Assembly: GCA_036345935.2 (NCBI GenBank)
Contig: JADWOT020000004.1
Span: forward strand, 17,849,423-17,913,422
Reading direction: 5' to 3'
Length of the DNA stretch: 64,000 nt
Origin: Taenia hydatigena
Lineage: Eukaryota; Platyhelminthes; Cestoda; Cyclophyllidea; Taeniidae
The translations under genes were made by a program, and so were the position numbers. The notes beneath the pieces are model-generated. The model saw only the letters and a program-made list of their open reading frames with translations. It was not told the origin of the DNA and ran no database searches. Positions 33,898 to 43,715 of the stretch are shown here, piece after piece; position 1 is the first letter of the stretch; each line of letters opens with the position of its first letter.

Positions 33898-34898
33898 CTA
33901 TAGGTCAAGCTGAGTTAGCGTTGGGTGACATTAGCTGTTGTTTGCATGCCGGGCTTCTCAAGCAACAGTATAAAGTTGATGCAGAGTAATTGTATTATCT
34001 AATTTTTGGGTATTCACTTGACTTCTTTGATCGAAAACTGCAATTATAGCGATTATCTAGACTATGCATTTGCTAAGGCGTCTTGATGAAATTAATCGTC
34101 AAATAGACTGACCCTACCTTGCCTTGGTTTTGCCTCTGGCTTTCTTTGGTAGGGAGTTACTTCAACTTAGGTGCTTCTGTAAGCGATTTCTCAATGTGGC
34201 TTCGAATCTACGGGCAATTGATCAAGATCGTGCAAATAAATGGTCAAGAACTTTAGTTCAGACTGTAGCGTTAGTTTTGATCTTGTGATACGTGAGTTTT
34301 TCACTGCATAACTTTTCGGCTGGACCCTAGAGTTCAACGAGCTGGTGGCGTGGATACCGCGAACGGCTTTTTATGGTTGCATACATCCTCCTTGGTGTAG
34401 TCTCTTGATGCCTTATTCATGAATGCGTGCGATCTGTATCTGTCAGTATGAGGCGTTCAAATCATGCCCTAGATGAGATGACTGGGTGTTCTTTTGGAAT
34501 GTGGATGCAACTGATGTTGCCGCCGCTAGGAACAGTAACGCAGGAGAGGGAGGAGACTAAGGCATCTGCTCGAAAATGGCGATGAATTGTTAATTAAGGA
34601 AGAAAGTTTTTCAGTTACCAGCATGACGGCAGCGATTAAGGATGATGGGTCAGAGAAGTGACCTGCCATCTTACGTGCTTCTGCTTCAAAACTGCACTGT
34701 GCTTCCATTCTGCCTATTTACAATGTCATAGTCAGTGGCAACTGCAATTTAGGATCAAAACTAAAACTATTCAAATTGATTGGCCTAATACTTCATCATA
34801 CACGCAACACGTAGTAAATATTTTGGTGTTTTTCAATCATACACGCAACGTATCGCCTGCTTTCATAGGTGCCATGAGTTGGCATACTTTGTATACGT

Positions 34899-35150
34899 GT
34901 GTACCCGTGGTATAATATAGGGCAAATGGATTGGAATATTTCGCTTTTTGGACAAAATTCATCGGCAAGGAGAATAATTGAAAATGTGCCAAAAGGAAAC
35001 GCGTTCATGAGATTGTGCTTACTTGACGAGGGGAGGAGGGGGAAGAGTATATTGTCTACTTTGATTAACGCTAAGTTCTCGAACCGACTACTTCCTACCA
35101 TCCGACCAATCTCCTCGGTTCTGTGTAAAACAATGCACATCAAGCGCTAA
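34899..35150 (+). pseudogene. Septin-like GTPase fragment (P-loop region)
   Basis: The 83-codon frame has an internal ATG at 34926 just after a possible splice acceptor (aatatag). Residues 30-60 follow the septin G1 pattern: V, G, F, then LC, a P-loop ending GKS (43-50, DEGRRGKS), then L, TL, N and KF. Septins of the SEPT6/8/10/11 type have the same order (an aromatic-rich strand, LC, G-E-T-G-L-G-K-S, a TL step and NTKF). The leading Gly of the P-loop is replaced by Asp, which should impair nucleotide binding, and an SL..Q word about 30 residues upstream of GKS recalls the septin SLPDQ. No later G-domain motifs (DTPG-like, AKAD) follow in this frame. The best reading is a decayed or partial septin exon; it could also be coincidence. 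Confidence 0.3.
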
Positions 35151-35400
35151 AGCTCAAAAGCATTGTTGCGAACTAAGAAAGGATCAACAAAGTGAGATCA
35201 AACACAGGCTGACAGAATGGAGTACTGGTGATACAATCTTGGCAGATCTGCACCATCCAACATTTTGAGGAAGAGTAAAATTCGTATGCCTCACAACTTA
35301 TGTTTGATTATTTGTTTTGACAGCATAAAGTACAAAGGAGGTAAAGACAAAAGTAGGAAATCGGGTGAGGCACCTTAGACGGTTTACCGAATTCCACTGG

Positions 35401-35679
35401 CTAGTAACTCAATTTGTAGTAATGCTCCTCTTCATCCCTCCTTCGTAGCCGTGGAAATGAAATAAAGCGACTTAGTCGAGCCTTCATACAGATTTTTCTC
35501 TGTCCTCGTGGGGCTGGTGATATGATGGCGAAGGACTTAGTCCTCCGCAACTTAGCCAGGACGGTGAGAAAGGCAAGGAAAATTGCAATGGAGAGGACTG
35601 CAGACAGCATCGAGGCGTGTGCGTGTATGTATTGATGTTCCTTTGGTGAGAACCCAATTGGTGCCAGTAAGATACACAC
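35401..35679 (-). CDS. Single-pass membrane protein tail, possible last exon
   Basis: The 92-codon minus-strand frame has a clean hydrophobic segment at residues about 24-43 (LSAVLSIAIFLAFLTVL). A basic stop-transfer run (KLRR) follows, then a strongly basic tail, and it ends in an acidic-aromatic terminus (DEEEHYYKLSY) and a TAG. This layout is typical of a type I membrane protein C-terminus. Upstream on the same strand are two plausible splice acceptors (ttctcaccaaag and gctgtctgcag), so the true exon may start a little inside the frame. No family was recognised, and the opposite strand is not open over the same span. It is one of the more gene-like pieces in the window, but no upstream exon was found. 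Confidence 0.35.
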   Translation of the reverse strand: MCILLAPIGFSPKEHQYIHAHASMLSAVLSIAIFLAFLTVLAKLRRTKSFAIISPAPRGQRKICMKARLSRFISFPRLRRRDEEEHYYKLSY

Positions 35680-36117
35680 TTACACCAGCCTTTTATTCTC
35701 ATCTTCGGCCTTGCGAATATCGCCTGATTGAAGTTGTTGGTTGAAGGTTGTGTTTACGTAAATTGTGTGCTGTTCGATGTGCTGTCAGCTTAATGCGCGA
35801 GGTCATACGCTAACATAATCAAAAGGGTTTGCTTTCGGTGAAATCCTCACCTCTTTGTGTGTATAGATTGCGTAAAACGGGTGATTAGACCCAAACCATA
35901 GCAATTTTATGGATTACTTAAGAATTAAATCGTCACGCAACTGCTTGCATTATTCTACTGCCTGCACAAATAAGTAGATGTTATAGGCTAAAAATATGGC
36001 AATAGCAGAAGGAGACTAGTATTTACATCGCATGGGTAAAAGGTCCTACTTTCTCATAAATTTTCGGCTTTATATGGGCCGCATTGCTCTAAATCACTAA
36101 AAAGAATACCCTAGTTC

Positions 36118-36396
36118 ATGATCTTATGGTCTCATTTCAGAGTATTTAATCGAGTTGCATGGACCAATTGCTTGGCCCATTTCGCTACCTTTGATTTTGT
36201 GACTCCAAGTGCCGCTGTTCAAGTCCCTATTTCGCAAGGCGAATCGATTCTTAAAAATTTTGCCAAGCTCATAAATTTGTTTTGTGCTCCGTCCAGTATT
36301 CTCATCCATGCGCTTAGCAATTCTGCACACGCGGATAAGCAGGTCGTGGAATCAGTGTTCGTCGCACCGGGTAGTCCCATAAAAATCGTTGGTTAA
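36118..36396 (+). CDS. Anonymous 92-codon ORF
   Basis: This ATG-initiated frame is closed by TAA in the single-copy spacer. Composition is balanced and protein-like, with several hydrophobic stretches but no clear transmembrane helix, and no catalytic or binding motif that I recognise. The minus strand is also open over 36124-36330, which weakens the case. It ends just before a reverse-oriented family A fragment begins. Confidence 0.2.
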   Translation: MILWSHFRVFNRVAWTNCLAHFATFDFVTPSAAVQVPISQGESILKNFAKLINLFCAPSSILIHALSNSAHADKQVVESVFVAPGSPIKIVG

Positions 36397-36399
36397 TAG

Positions 36400-37380
36400 G
36401 CAACTGCACTTAAATGACTTCACTGACTATTCGATCCTGTGCTCCTCTGCGCTTTGCATCAACGCAATTGAAGACAATTGCACCACGTGGCGTTTGTGCA
36501 GTTGCGGGCAGACAACCTCAATTTCTAGGATTTGCTACTAGGGCCAAGTAGACGTGCGTGTGCTAAGCTAACAATGCCGAAATTGAAAATGCACATGAAT
36601 GCGTCTAGATGGATGTGTAGATGTGGTTGAAATGTGTGAATTGCACTGCCGCTGCATTGCCTCTTCCAATTAGCCTGTTACTAATGCTCCCTCTGTTCAT
36701 ACGCACCGACTTCTGACATCCCCTTTTGACCTCGCCGCTGCCTCAACCTTGCCTTCTCTGTTGGTGTCATTGTTAGTGCTTATATGTGTGGCCCCACCTT
36801 TAACACCGTCCATGGTGGATACAGTGCATGGTAAGATCCTTCCGTTCACAGACCCATCATTGTAGTGGAAAAGCCGTCAACGGATATAGAGGGAGTGGAA
36901 CAGCAGGCAGCATCACGTAACTTGGCGTCTTTTCATCTTGCCGATGTTGTGCCTTCTCTATATACGTGATCTGACGCGACGAATACATTTACTACGTTAA
37001 AGCGTATATTATTAGAAGTATGAATTGACAAGAGTTTTTGGAAAGCGCTTTATTCCTTGGTGCGATGCCCGCGGGCAATGAAAGCGATAGGGAACACAAA
37101 AATGATTAGCTGAGACGACGAAAGACGACTGGAGCTTGTCGGCACTGTGAGTGAACGAAGGTGTAGAACAAAAGTGATAATCGTCTCCGCAGCTTCTATG
37201 ATGCATTGATTCGAGGATTCTCAATGGGTAATCTATCAGTGACCTAACTCGATAATATTTCACAAGCCAGTGCAAACGTGCTGAATTGCCACTACTACCA
37301 CTGCAACATATCAGAATGTCGCCACCTCTAAAAGGTGGAGACACAATTTTAGGCAAATCACTCAAACCAAGATTGCTTGA
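36400..37380 (-). repeat. Family A fragment, reverse orientation
   Basis: 36861-36960 matches right-arm 52793-52860 (ggcagcatca, tcttgccgatg). 37110-37225 matches 53041-53170 (gacgacgaaag/gatggaagccg, cttgtcgg, tgataatcgt/gacaatcgt, aatgggtaatcta/aataggtaatcta). Orientation is the same as A4 and the right arm, and opposite to A2, which starts 150 bp further on. The spacer therefore contains its own small head-to-head arrangement. Confidence 0.5.
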
Positions 37381-37529
37381 TTCTAACCCTCCACAGTGTC
37401 GTTAAACATCATTTGAGTTTGGATTTACCACAATTGGAACTACGTCACCAGACTTAGCCTTCCTGTTGCCACGATTGCAATGTTGTGAGGCCTTTCATAG
37501 TGCTTTTATCGTACATGCAGTTGAAGAAG

Positions 37530-40500
37530 TAGAAGGACTCTGTCCTTAAGCGTGGAACCTCATTTTTATCTTCTTCGACTCTAAGGATACCATTTATGCA
37601 TTTTTACGTTTTACTAAATTAACAGCATCACGATCATGTGCCTTAACTTGCTAGTAGACGAAGGCACATGCATGAAGCAAAACAACCCACGATAGACAAC
37701 GACTCAATGGTAATTTTTGACGGCATTTTGGGAACATGTTTTCGTGCATTTGTCAGGAACAAGCTGCATGTAGGCTGCAAATGTGCTAAAACAAGTGTCC
37801 TTTCGCTTTAACAAACCATTTCGCAAACTGATACAATAAAAGGGAATTAACTAATTTTAAATCGCATTTTACACACTCCAAGCAACAAATTGTTTTTTTG
37901 TCGAACGAGAGAAGATGACGTTTAGTGAAATGACACAGGAATTGGAATTACTCTTTTCAATACATAGGCCACGGGTTAGACTCAATTTCTCCACACACAG
38001 AGCTGAGCTCTTTTGCCTTTGTTTCTCTTATTCTTTTTTTACTTTCTCTGTTTACGCTATGCCTGATTTCCGCACATTGCTTATGAACACCACCCTCGGT
38101 TACTTTCTTCACTCATCCACACCTATAATTTGCGAACCCATGATGTTGAATTCCAATTGGCTTTAAAATACCTGGACTTTAAAAGTGATTTAAAAACGTA
38201 CAAAAGCATTCGTATAAGGAGTGATGGGGAAGATAACTTGACGACCGTCTCAAAGGAAAAGTGGACGCTAAAACATACGAAAAGTCTAATGCTACAAAAT
38301 AAAATATAAATATGGAGGAAATTCTTTTATTAGAGACAATAAGACATTCGCTCCATATTAACCTTGCAGAAATTCTCTTGAGCACACGAAAATATATACC
38401 AGTGGGCAAGTTCATTCACGCCCTCAGCTCTGTAGTCAAAAAGCGAGTCTCGACCAATGAGAGACCTTACTACAATGGCTATAACTGTGCAGACAGCGGT
38501 ACCGTCAGTACCATTGAACAAGGCAGCACTTTGAACTCATGAGACTTTACGCGAACCACATCTAAGCATTCGTCCAAACAGAAAATTTCTAAAGCGTGAT
38601 TAGTACTTTACTCATCGATGCTTAGCTGGTTGATTGGGCATCACTCAAGAACGTGTTAGGACTTTGCTTAATTTGACCATGGGACCGAATCACCGTCGCC
38701 GGGGATATTCCATCAATTTAATGACTCCATACAATGAGGAAAGAAGATCAAACACGCATACACCTGATTGATTGCGTCCAGGTGATTAAACCTTTCTGTT
38801 GTGCCACTAGTTCCTTTCCTCTATTGCGAAGCCGTAATAAAGCTCAATTAGGATTGGTACATTCCAATGTCTGTAAGAGCTAGACAAGCGTCCCGTGACT
38901 GATTAGGTGCCATTTGCCCTTGAAATGAATGTCAATTTTGAGCCCATATAGCCTTGGTCAGGTTCGCACAATCCCAATGCTTATTGGCTTAGCATATGTA
39001 GGTTTCTTTGGAAATTTGGTTCAAATAAAATGCATAAACCTGTCTACTTGACAAAAGTGACTAAGAAACTTTATGCAACTTAGCCAACATAGGTGGTCTC
39101 CAACAACACAATTCCAAGTTGATTTGAATTTAAAGGTTAGTAATGTCCGCCTACTCAAATTGATTTCTAACGCCTCCACAGTTAGCAACTTACGTTCGAA
39201 CACAACTTATCAAGGAGCAGGAAGAGGCAAAGTAGAGAGCTTTATTTCTACCAGCAAGCCTAGGAGCAAAATGATAACAGGACCATGTGCTTGCCTATTA
39301 CAGCCCCTTTGACAGATGTGAAACAATAGGTCCTTGTCAAATTAGCAGGTATATCCAAACAGATGCATCGCGCCGGATTGTAATAAACATAGTCAGACTC
39401 AATTCACTACATGATTCAGGCCAACTGATTGACAAAACGTGTTATGAAGACTAATCTGGAAGGAATTGAGAGGCTTTAGCATCAAGTATGCAGAAAATAA
39501 CTCGCTTCCACGTTTCCATTCATAACCTCGGAATAAGCAGACTGGTTGGTGTGAAATACTTGTCATGGAGGTGGCTTACCATGGTGCACAGAATCGAGGT
39601 CAGGTAGGTTTTGAATCAGCTGTCACAAGGTTCGAGTGAAAAGCATGCACGATGGAATGGATCCTTGGGGCGACAGCACAGATCCCACGTGAAGAAAAAG
39701 GGACCTAGAAGGAGGTGTGCTCTAAACCAATCTGACTCAGACCGCAGCATTACCTTCATTACTGAAAGGAAGCACAGAGGTAGGGATCAGCATATCTAAC
39801 ATTTGGAGCGCACGTTCTTTGATGCGTCATTAGCATAAATGCATGAGTTAATGCGGAAAACAGGCATAATTTGTTCTGAAAGTATAAGTAAGGGCTCATT
39901 TACTAAAGGTCTTGCGTGATTCGTATTCAAAAAGAAGGAGGAATTGCAATTTGAAGGTCAAAGGGGGCATGTGACCCCAGCAATAGCATTGTTCGCATTA
40001 GCAGCCTAGCAAAATAAGACTGCATTCGTTCATTGTGTGTTATCTTTGTGCACTCTGCCTGCCTGTTGCTTTTAGCGTGTTTTGGGAAGTGAGTCGTAAG
40101 GTATCGCATGAGGAAGAAATGCTCTTTCAAAGCCCAAATAATCATCAGCACCGTGAGTGTCCTATGTCGTGAGCGTTCAACTTGGCCCAACTTGTGAAAA
40201 CACCAAAGGTGAGAGCCACTTGATGCAATTAATAACTTCTCACGCAGACTCTGCCACAATGACTCAGTTACTTCTGATTCACAACTCTTTACCATCCCCT
40301 CTCCATTTGAAATCAAGACTGTTCGTCGTAAGAGAGGGTCCATTTGAAGTGCAACTTTTACGGACAGAATCGACCGTTTTCTTTCCATGAAGGTTCGTCT
40401 CAGCAAACAACTTCGTAAATGAATAGTCAGAATTCTTTATTTGAACTAAGCAGCAAAGAGATTGAATTATGCGGTTAGAAGTCGAAGACAGTACTTGCGA

Positions 40501-41884
40501 AGTATACAAGTGAGCTGCTTGTCAGTGAGCTATAATAAAAGAATATTGTAGAAGTTAAAACTTTGCATGGCTTTTAGTTCAGCATTCAACATTCGATTTG
40601 AATACACCGGAACATTAGGCTACCACCGAAGGCGGACATTAGGAATGGAATATACCCTATTGTTTAAAGCCCGACATTAGCGATACAGTGAAATCGAAGC
40701 AGACGGGTAGTCTTCATTCACCACCATCCAAATTGCATGCAAAAAGCGTATTAGCAAGGAAGACGGTATCAATTTATCCTCACAGTTGCCTTCGCAACTA
40801 AATGCCTTAGTATTGGTCTGAAGAGAATGGAAGCTTGCAAAAATGGAAAGATTTTATGTACATGATGGCGAGTTTTGGTTTGGATGTCCTTTGATTGACC
40901 ATTAAGTGTCTACTCTGCAATTTTAACAGTACAAGATCACACTCACACTTGTGCTCTAAGCAAAATCATCATAACGCCAGCATGCCTGTTTGAGCCCTCT
41001 CGACGCAGCTAAACTCATATTACATCAATAACAAAGTAACAGCCAGTACACTTATTCTAAAGTTCAACCTTTCAACATTAAATTTCTAGTACATTCTCCT
41101 AAGGATGAGCCAAGACTCGGAATCGCATGGAATGCTTTAATTAATCCATGTGTGTGCAAATACGCTGCTGATAGAGCATGTCCTGCCATGCAATAATCTT
41201 TTTCGTTGTTGTTTGTCTTGCTCACCACACGCGGCTAAGCTATGATGCGTCAGCATACGCGACTGTTTGTGAACAGCACAAGAACTAGGAAGCGTGTCGT
41301 TGCCGGGAGCTCTGCACTTCACTCGTGCATGTAAGTCGGGCGTCCACGCTAAGCACGAAGTTGATTAGGAGATCAAGTCGGAGGGCTATAATCTCCGGGT
41401 TGGGCAAGGGGGAAACCCAGCAGCTAAAAGCTCCCAAGTGGTACAGTGGAGAGATCGCGCCTGTGAATTGTGGGCGCAGGATGCACGTAAAAATTGCGGC
41501 GACCTTTAACTTTGCAAAGCGACTGAGTACAAGACACACCGATTATCAATTGTCATCACTTCCAATTCTGTTACTAATTTAACCGGTCAAGATCACATAG
41601 TCTAGGCATTCCTGTAGAATCGGGATTCGTGAACGAGGGTGATCACACCTGCCAGATGACGTCAGTCGTACTGCGAAATAATGTTCGCTAAAATGTTGTT
41701 GTGCTGCTTTTAGTTAGTGGCGGTTATGTATAAAGGATGGAAAGGTATGCTATCGTGTCACAATTTTGGTCTGATCAGCAGCTAACTGTGCAATTTATGC
41801 GCATTCTTCGGACCAACATGAACCCGCTTTTACAGGCGCGGTCTCACCGCTGCACCTCATTTCTCTTAACACTTTGACATCAAA
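37530..41884 (+). repeat. Family A repeat copy A2, cut by the right arm
   Basis: This is colinear with A1 (7900-11850) and, further on, with A5 and A3. Homology to A3 (taacactttgacat against taacacctcgatgt, 27713-27726) continues up to about 41880, and the near-perfect right arm begins at 41885. The inner breakpoint of the inverted duplication therefore lies inside this older repeat, 22 bp beyond the end of foldback element E2. The 159-codon minus-strand frame at 39927-40406 is not open in A1 or A3. Confidence 0.65.
41435..41862. repeat. Foldback element E2 next to the palindrome breakpoint
   Basis: The left end (41435-41474) reads caagtggtacagtggagaga, then tcgcgcctgtgaattgtggg. The right end (41823-41862) is its imperfect inverse, containing acaggcgcggtctcaccgctgc. 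Inward the inverted similarity continues (ggatgcacgtaaaaattgc against aatgcgcataaattgc in reverse). The termini again resemble tRNA-Gly box A. It lies at the 3' end of repeat copy A2, 22 bp from the start of the right arm. Confidence 0.5.
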
Positions 41885-41948
41885 TTGAGAAGTCCGGCAT
41901 GCAAACAACAGCTAATGTCACCCAACGCTAACTCAGCTTGACCTATAG

Positions 41949-42194
41949 TTGTTCCCTCCCCACCTATTTACTTACCACCTAGGCTGTACTATGCTATGTC
42001 CTTTGATTTTACTCTATCCCACTCCCCTCTCCTCACTTCCTTCTCTTCACTTCAAACCCACAAGTGATTTCTGTCACTGGAATGACCCTCAAATGACACG
42101 ACGAGAAGCCCAGACGGACAGTAAAGCCCCCGATTTCATTGTGGCACATTTTACTTCCTTCTCCTTTCGATGCCTGTCCCTCCACGTAGGCTAA
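41949..42194 (+). CDS. Exon-like frame in inner right arm (a)
   Basis: The frame has 81 codons. The first half is hydrophobic and Pro/Leu/Ser-rich, and may be a pyrimidine-rich intron read as protein. The second half (from about residue 36, KPTSDFCHWNDPQMTRREAQ) is more protein-like, with mixed charged and aromatic residues. A splice acceptor could lie near the transition. There is no family match. The left-arm copy (33652-33897 minus) is identical. Confidence 0.2.
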   Translation: MFPPHLFTYHLGCTMLCPLILLYPTPLSSLPSLHFKPTSDFCHWNDPQMTRREAQTDSKAPDFIVAHFTSFSFRCLSLHVG

Positions 42195-42257
42195 CTAACA
42201 CTTTAAGATAATCCCGCTTTGCGCCTACAAATGCAGCTACACACTGCTTTGTAAACG

Positions 42258-42740
42258 GTGCAATCCATCCTTTTTCAAGGTCATTTTCTATTATTGACCG
42301 ACCGAACAATGATTAATTTTGACCCATCAAGAACGCATCAATACACGGCACATTGTAATGTGCCCGAATTTTTAGAAATGTCGAGTCGCTGCAAGGTTGT
42401 TCGCCGATTCTTCGCTCCTCATTGCCACTCCCACCGGCAGCACTACTTTTGAAAAGACCATTTTGCAGAAGGCGACTCGCTCATGCATAAGTAGATTTCA
42501 CACTGACTCGCCCGTCTTGTCACCTGCACCAGTAGCAGTGCAAATGGACGTCGAAGTCGCTCAACCGTCCCAGCTGACATCCAGTTCTTCCACGTCGTCA
42601 TCGCTCACCACAGTGACACCGTTGTCGGCAAGCAAACTATCGACCACGCAGGAGATGACAGAGGAGATGGATATGAAATTGGAGGCGGAGGTGGAGCCAG
42701 ATGAGGAGAAGGAGGAGGATGAGGGGAGGATGTGGGTGTG
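42258..42740 (+). CDS. Exon-like block: Ser/Thr-rich then acidic protein
   Basis: Two overlapping frames cover this block. The first (42258-42452) has the protein-like stretch LLLTDRTMINFDPSRTHQY. The second (42397-42744) has a Ser/Thr run at residues 61-73 and a Glu/Asp-rich tail at 89-110, a composition common in nuclear regulators. A possible 5' splice site (GTGAGG) follows 42740, and a good acceptor (atttgtgctattgcag) ends at 42826, implying an 86-bp intron. After joining, the frame runs about 15 more codons to a TGA, so this could be the 3' end of a gene. No homologue is recognised. Identity with the left arm is complete in this block. Confidence 0.3.
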
Positions 42741-43338
42741 GTGAGGAAATGGCAGGAGGGAAAATACAAGACACCCTGCAACTTAAACTACCCCAGCGGG
42801 TAACTCTACTATTTGTGCTATTGCAGGGAAACCAAGTCAGTTAGTCGGATATCTAGTGCTTGTCACAATACTTGAGCTGAGAACTCATTTACTGCGCTTC
42901 TCTCCTCCTAGCTCACCATCCACTTCCCCCGACTCGCCCACACCCTTCAGTCAATTTACCCTCTACACTTTGCTCCTCTTGTTTACCACGCCACCGTCTT
43001 TCCTGCCCAAGAGCGCATATCTTTTCCGTCTCTTCTCTCTCCTTCTCCGACTCTTCTGTCATCCTGGTGGTTTAAGGGACTGAGGAGGCGTCTTTGCTAC
43101 CTATTTTCATTGTGCTTTGCTACCATTGCTGTCCCCAATCCCAATCTCACTGATTGATCTCCCGATTCCCCAACTAGTCCATGCACAATGACTTACAATT
43201 TGATTGAATGATTATCTAATATTTTGTTTAGCAGGCCAATTAAATGATCCATTCTTTCCCCCACATCTTTACTTTATTTCCATTTTAGTATTATCACCCA
43301 CGCAAATCTGCTATATCCTCACACTCTTCTGTTTGCAG

Positions 43339-43458
43339 AGGGACACAGACAAATTAGTACCAACATTTAATTTACTGAAGATGGAAACATTACAGAAGCA
43401 TACAGCACTGTCGAGAAGTCATCACAGCATCGAGGGAGATATTTGGATATCAAAACGA
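43339..43458 (+). CDS. Exon-like segment behind a strong splice acceptor
   Basis: The acceptor tcctcacactcttctgtttgcag ends at 43338 and is the best 3' splice site I saw. The following 40 codons (starting RDTDKLVPTFNLLKMETLQK) are hydrophilic and helix-like, then the frame turns hydrophobic and low-complexity, suggesting the exon ends near 43458; the donor there is weak. The enclosing 148-codon frame (43204-43650) is intact in both arms. It lies downstream of the acidic block on the same strand, so the two could belong to one gene, though the phase and the stop after 42826 argue against direct splicing. Confidence 0.3.
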
Positions 43459-43715
43459 GTTTTAGACTTCTCCTCATTCATCCCTTCATATTCATGTACA
43501 CACACGAGTTGTATGCGACCAGCTGTAGGTTGCGCCACACACACGCACCCCTTGCCACTGTCCTGCTTCATCTTCGTCGTCTTTCTTCATTTTGTATTTT
43601 CTCACAGCGCATTGAGGAAGGATGAGGAAGCAGATGCAAATGAGAACTAAAAAAGGTAGTTGCATGCTTGGACTTGGACCTCCATTCACCGACGCTATAC
43701 GAGTGGTCACTTGCA

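Larger units (their letters stand above)
19461..33961 (+). repeat. Left arm of a 14.5-kb inverted duplication
   Basis: Every base block here has a reverse-complement partner in 41885-56369. The sum of paired coordinates is 75846 near the centre and 75860 after a 14-nt indel at 31131. It becomes 75861 after a 1-nt indel at about 23348, 75831 after a 30-nt indel at 20955-20984, and 75830 after a 1-nt indel in an A-run near 20010. Differences are otherwise scattered single bases, mostly transitions. The inner end is sharp: pairing stops at 33961/41885 after the words cttctcaa/ttgagaag. The outer end is cut by the gap. Confidence 0.97.
33962..36400. other. Single-copy part of the spacer
   Basis: I find no second copy of this 2.4 kb in the window. 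It holds the best gene-like fragments outside the arms: a septin-like P-loop piece on the plus strand (34899-35150), a single-pass membrane tail on the minus strand (35401-35679) and an anonymous plus-strand ORF (36118-36396). The remainder shows only short chance frames. Confidence 0.45.

Noticed and set aside
39927..40406. A 159-codon minus-strand ORF
   Set aside because: It lies inside family A copy A2 and the same frame is broken in A1 and A3; no motif is recognisable.
43339..43458. Resemblance of the helix-like exon to the Sin3-binding segment of SAP30 proteins (spacing of L, L, M, TL, K)
   Set aside because: Only a handful of common residues agree, without the conserved Tyr/Arg core; too weak to name.
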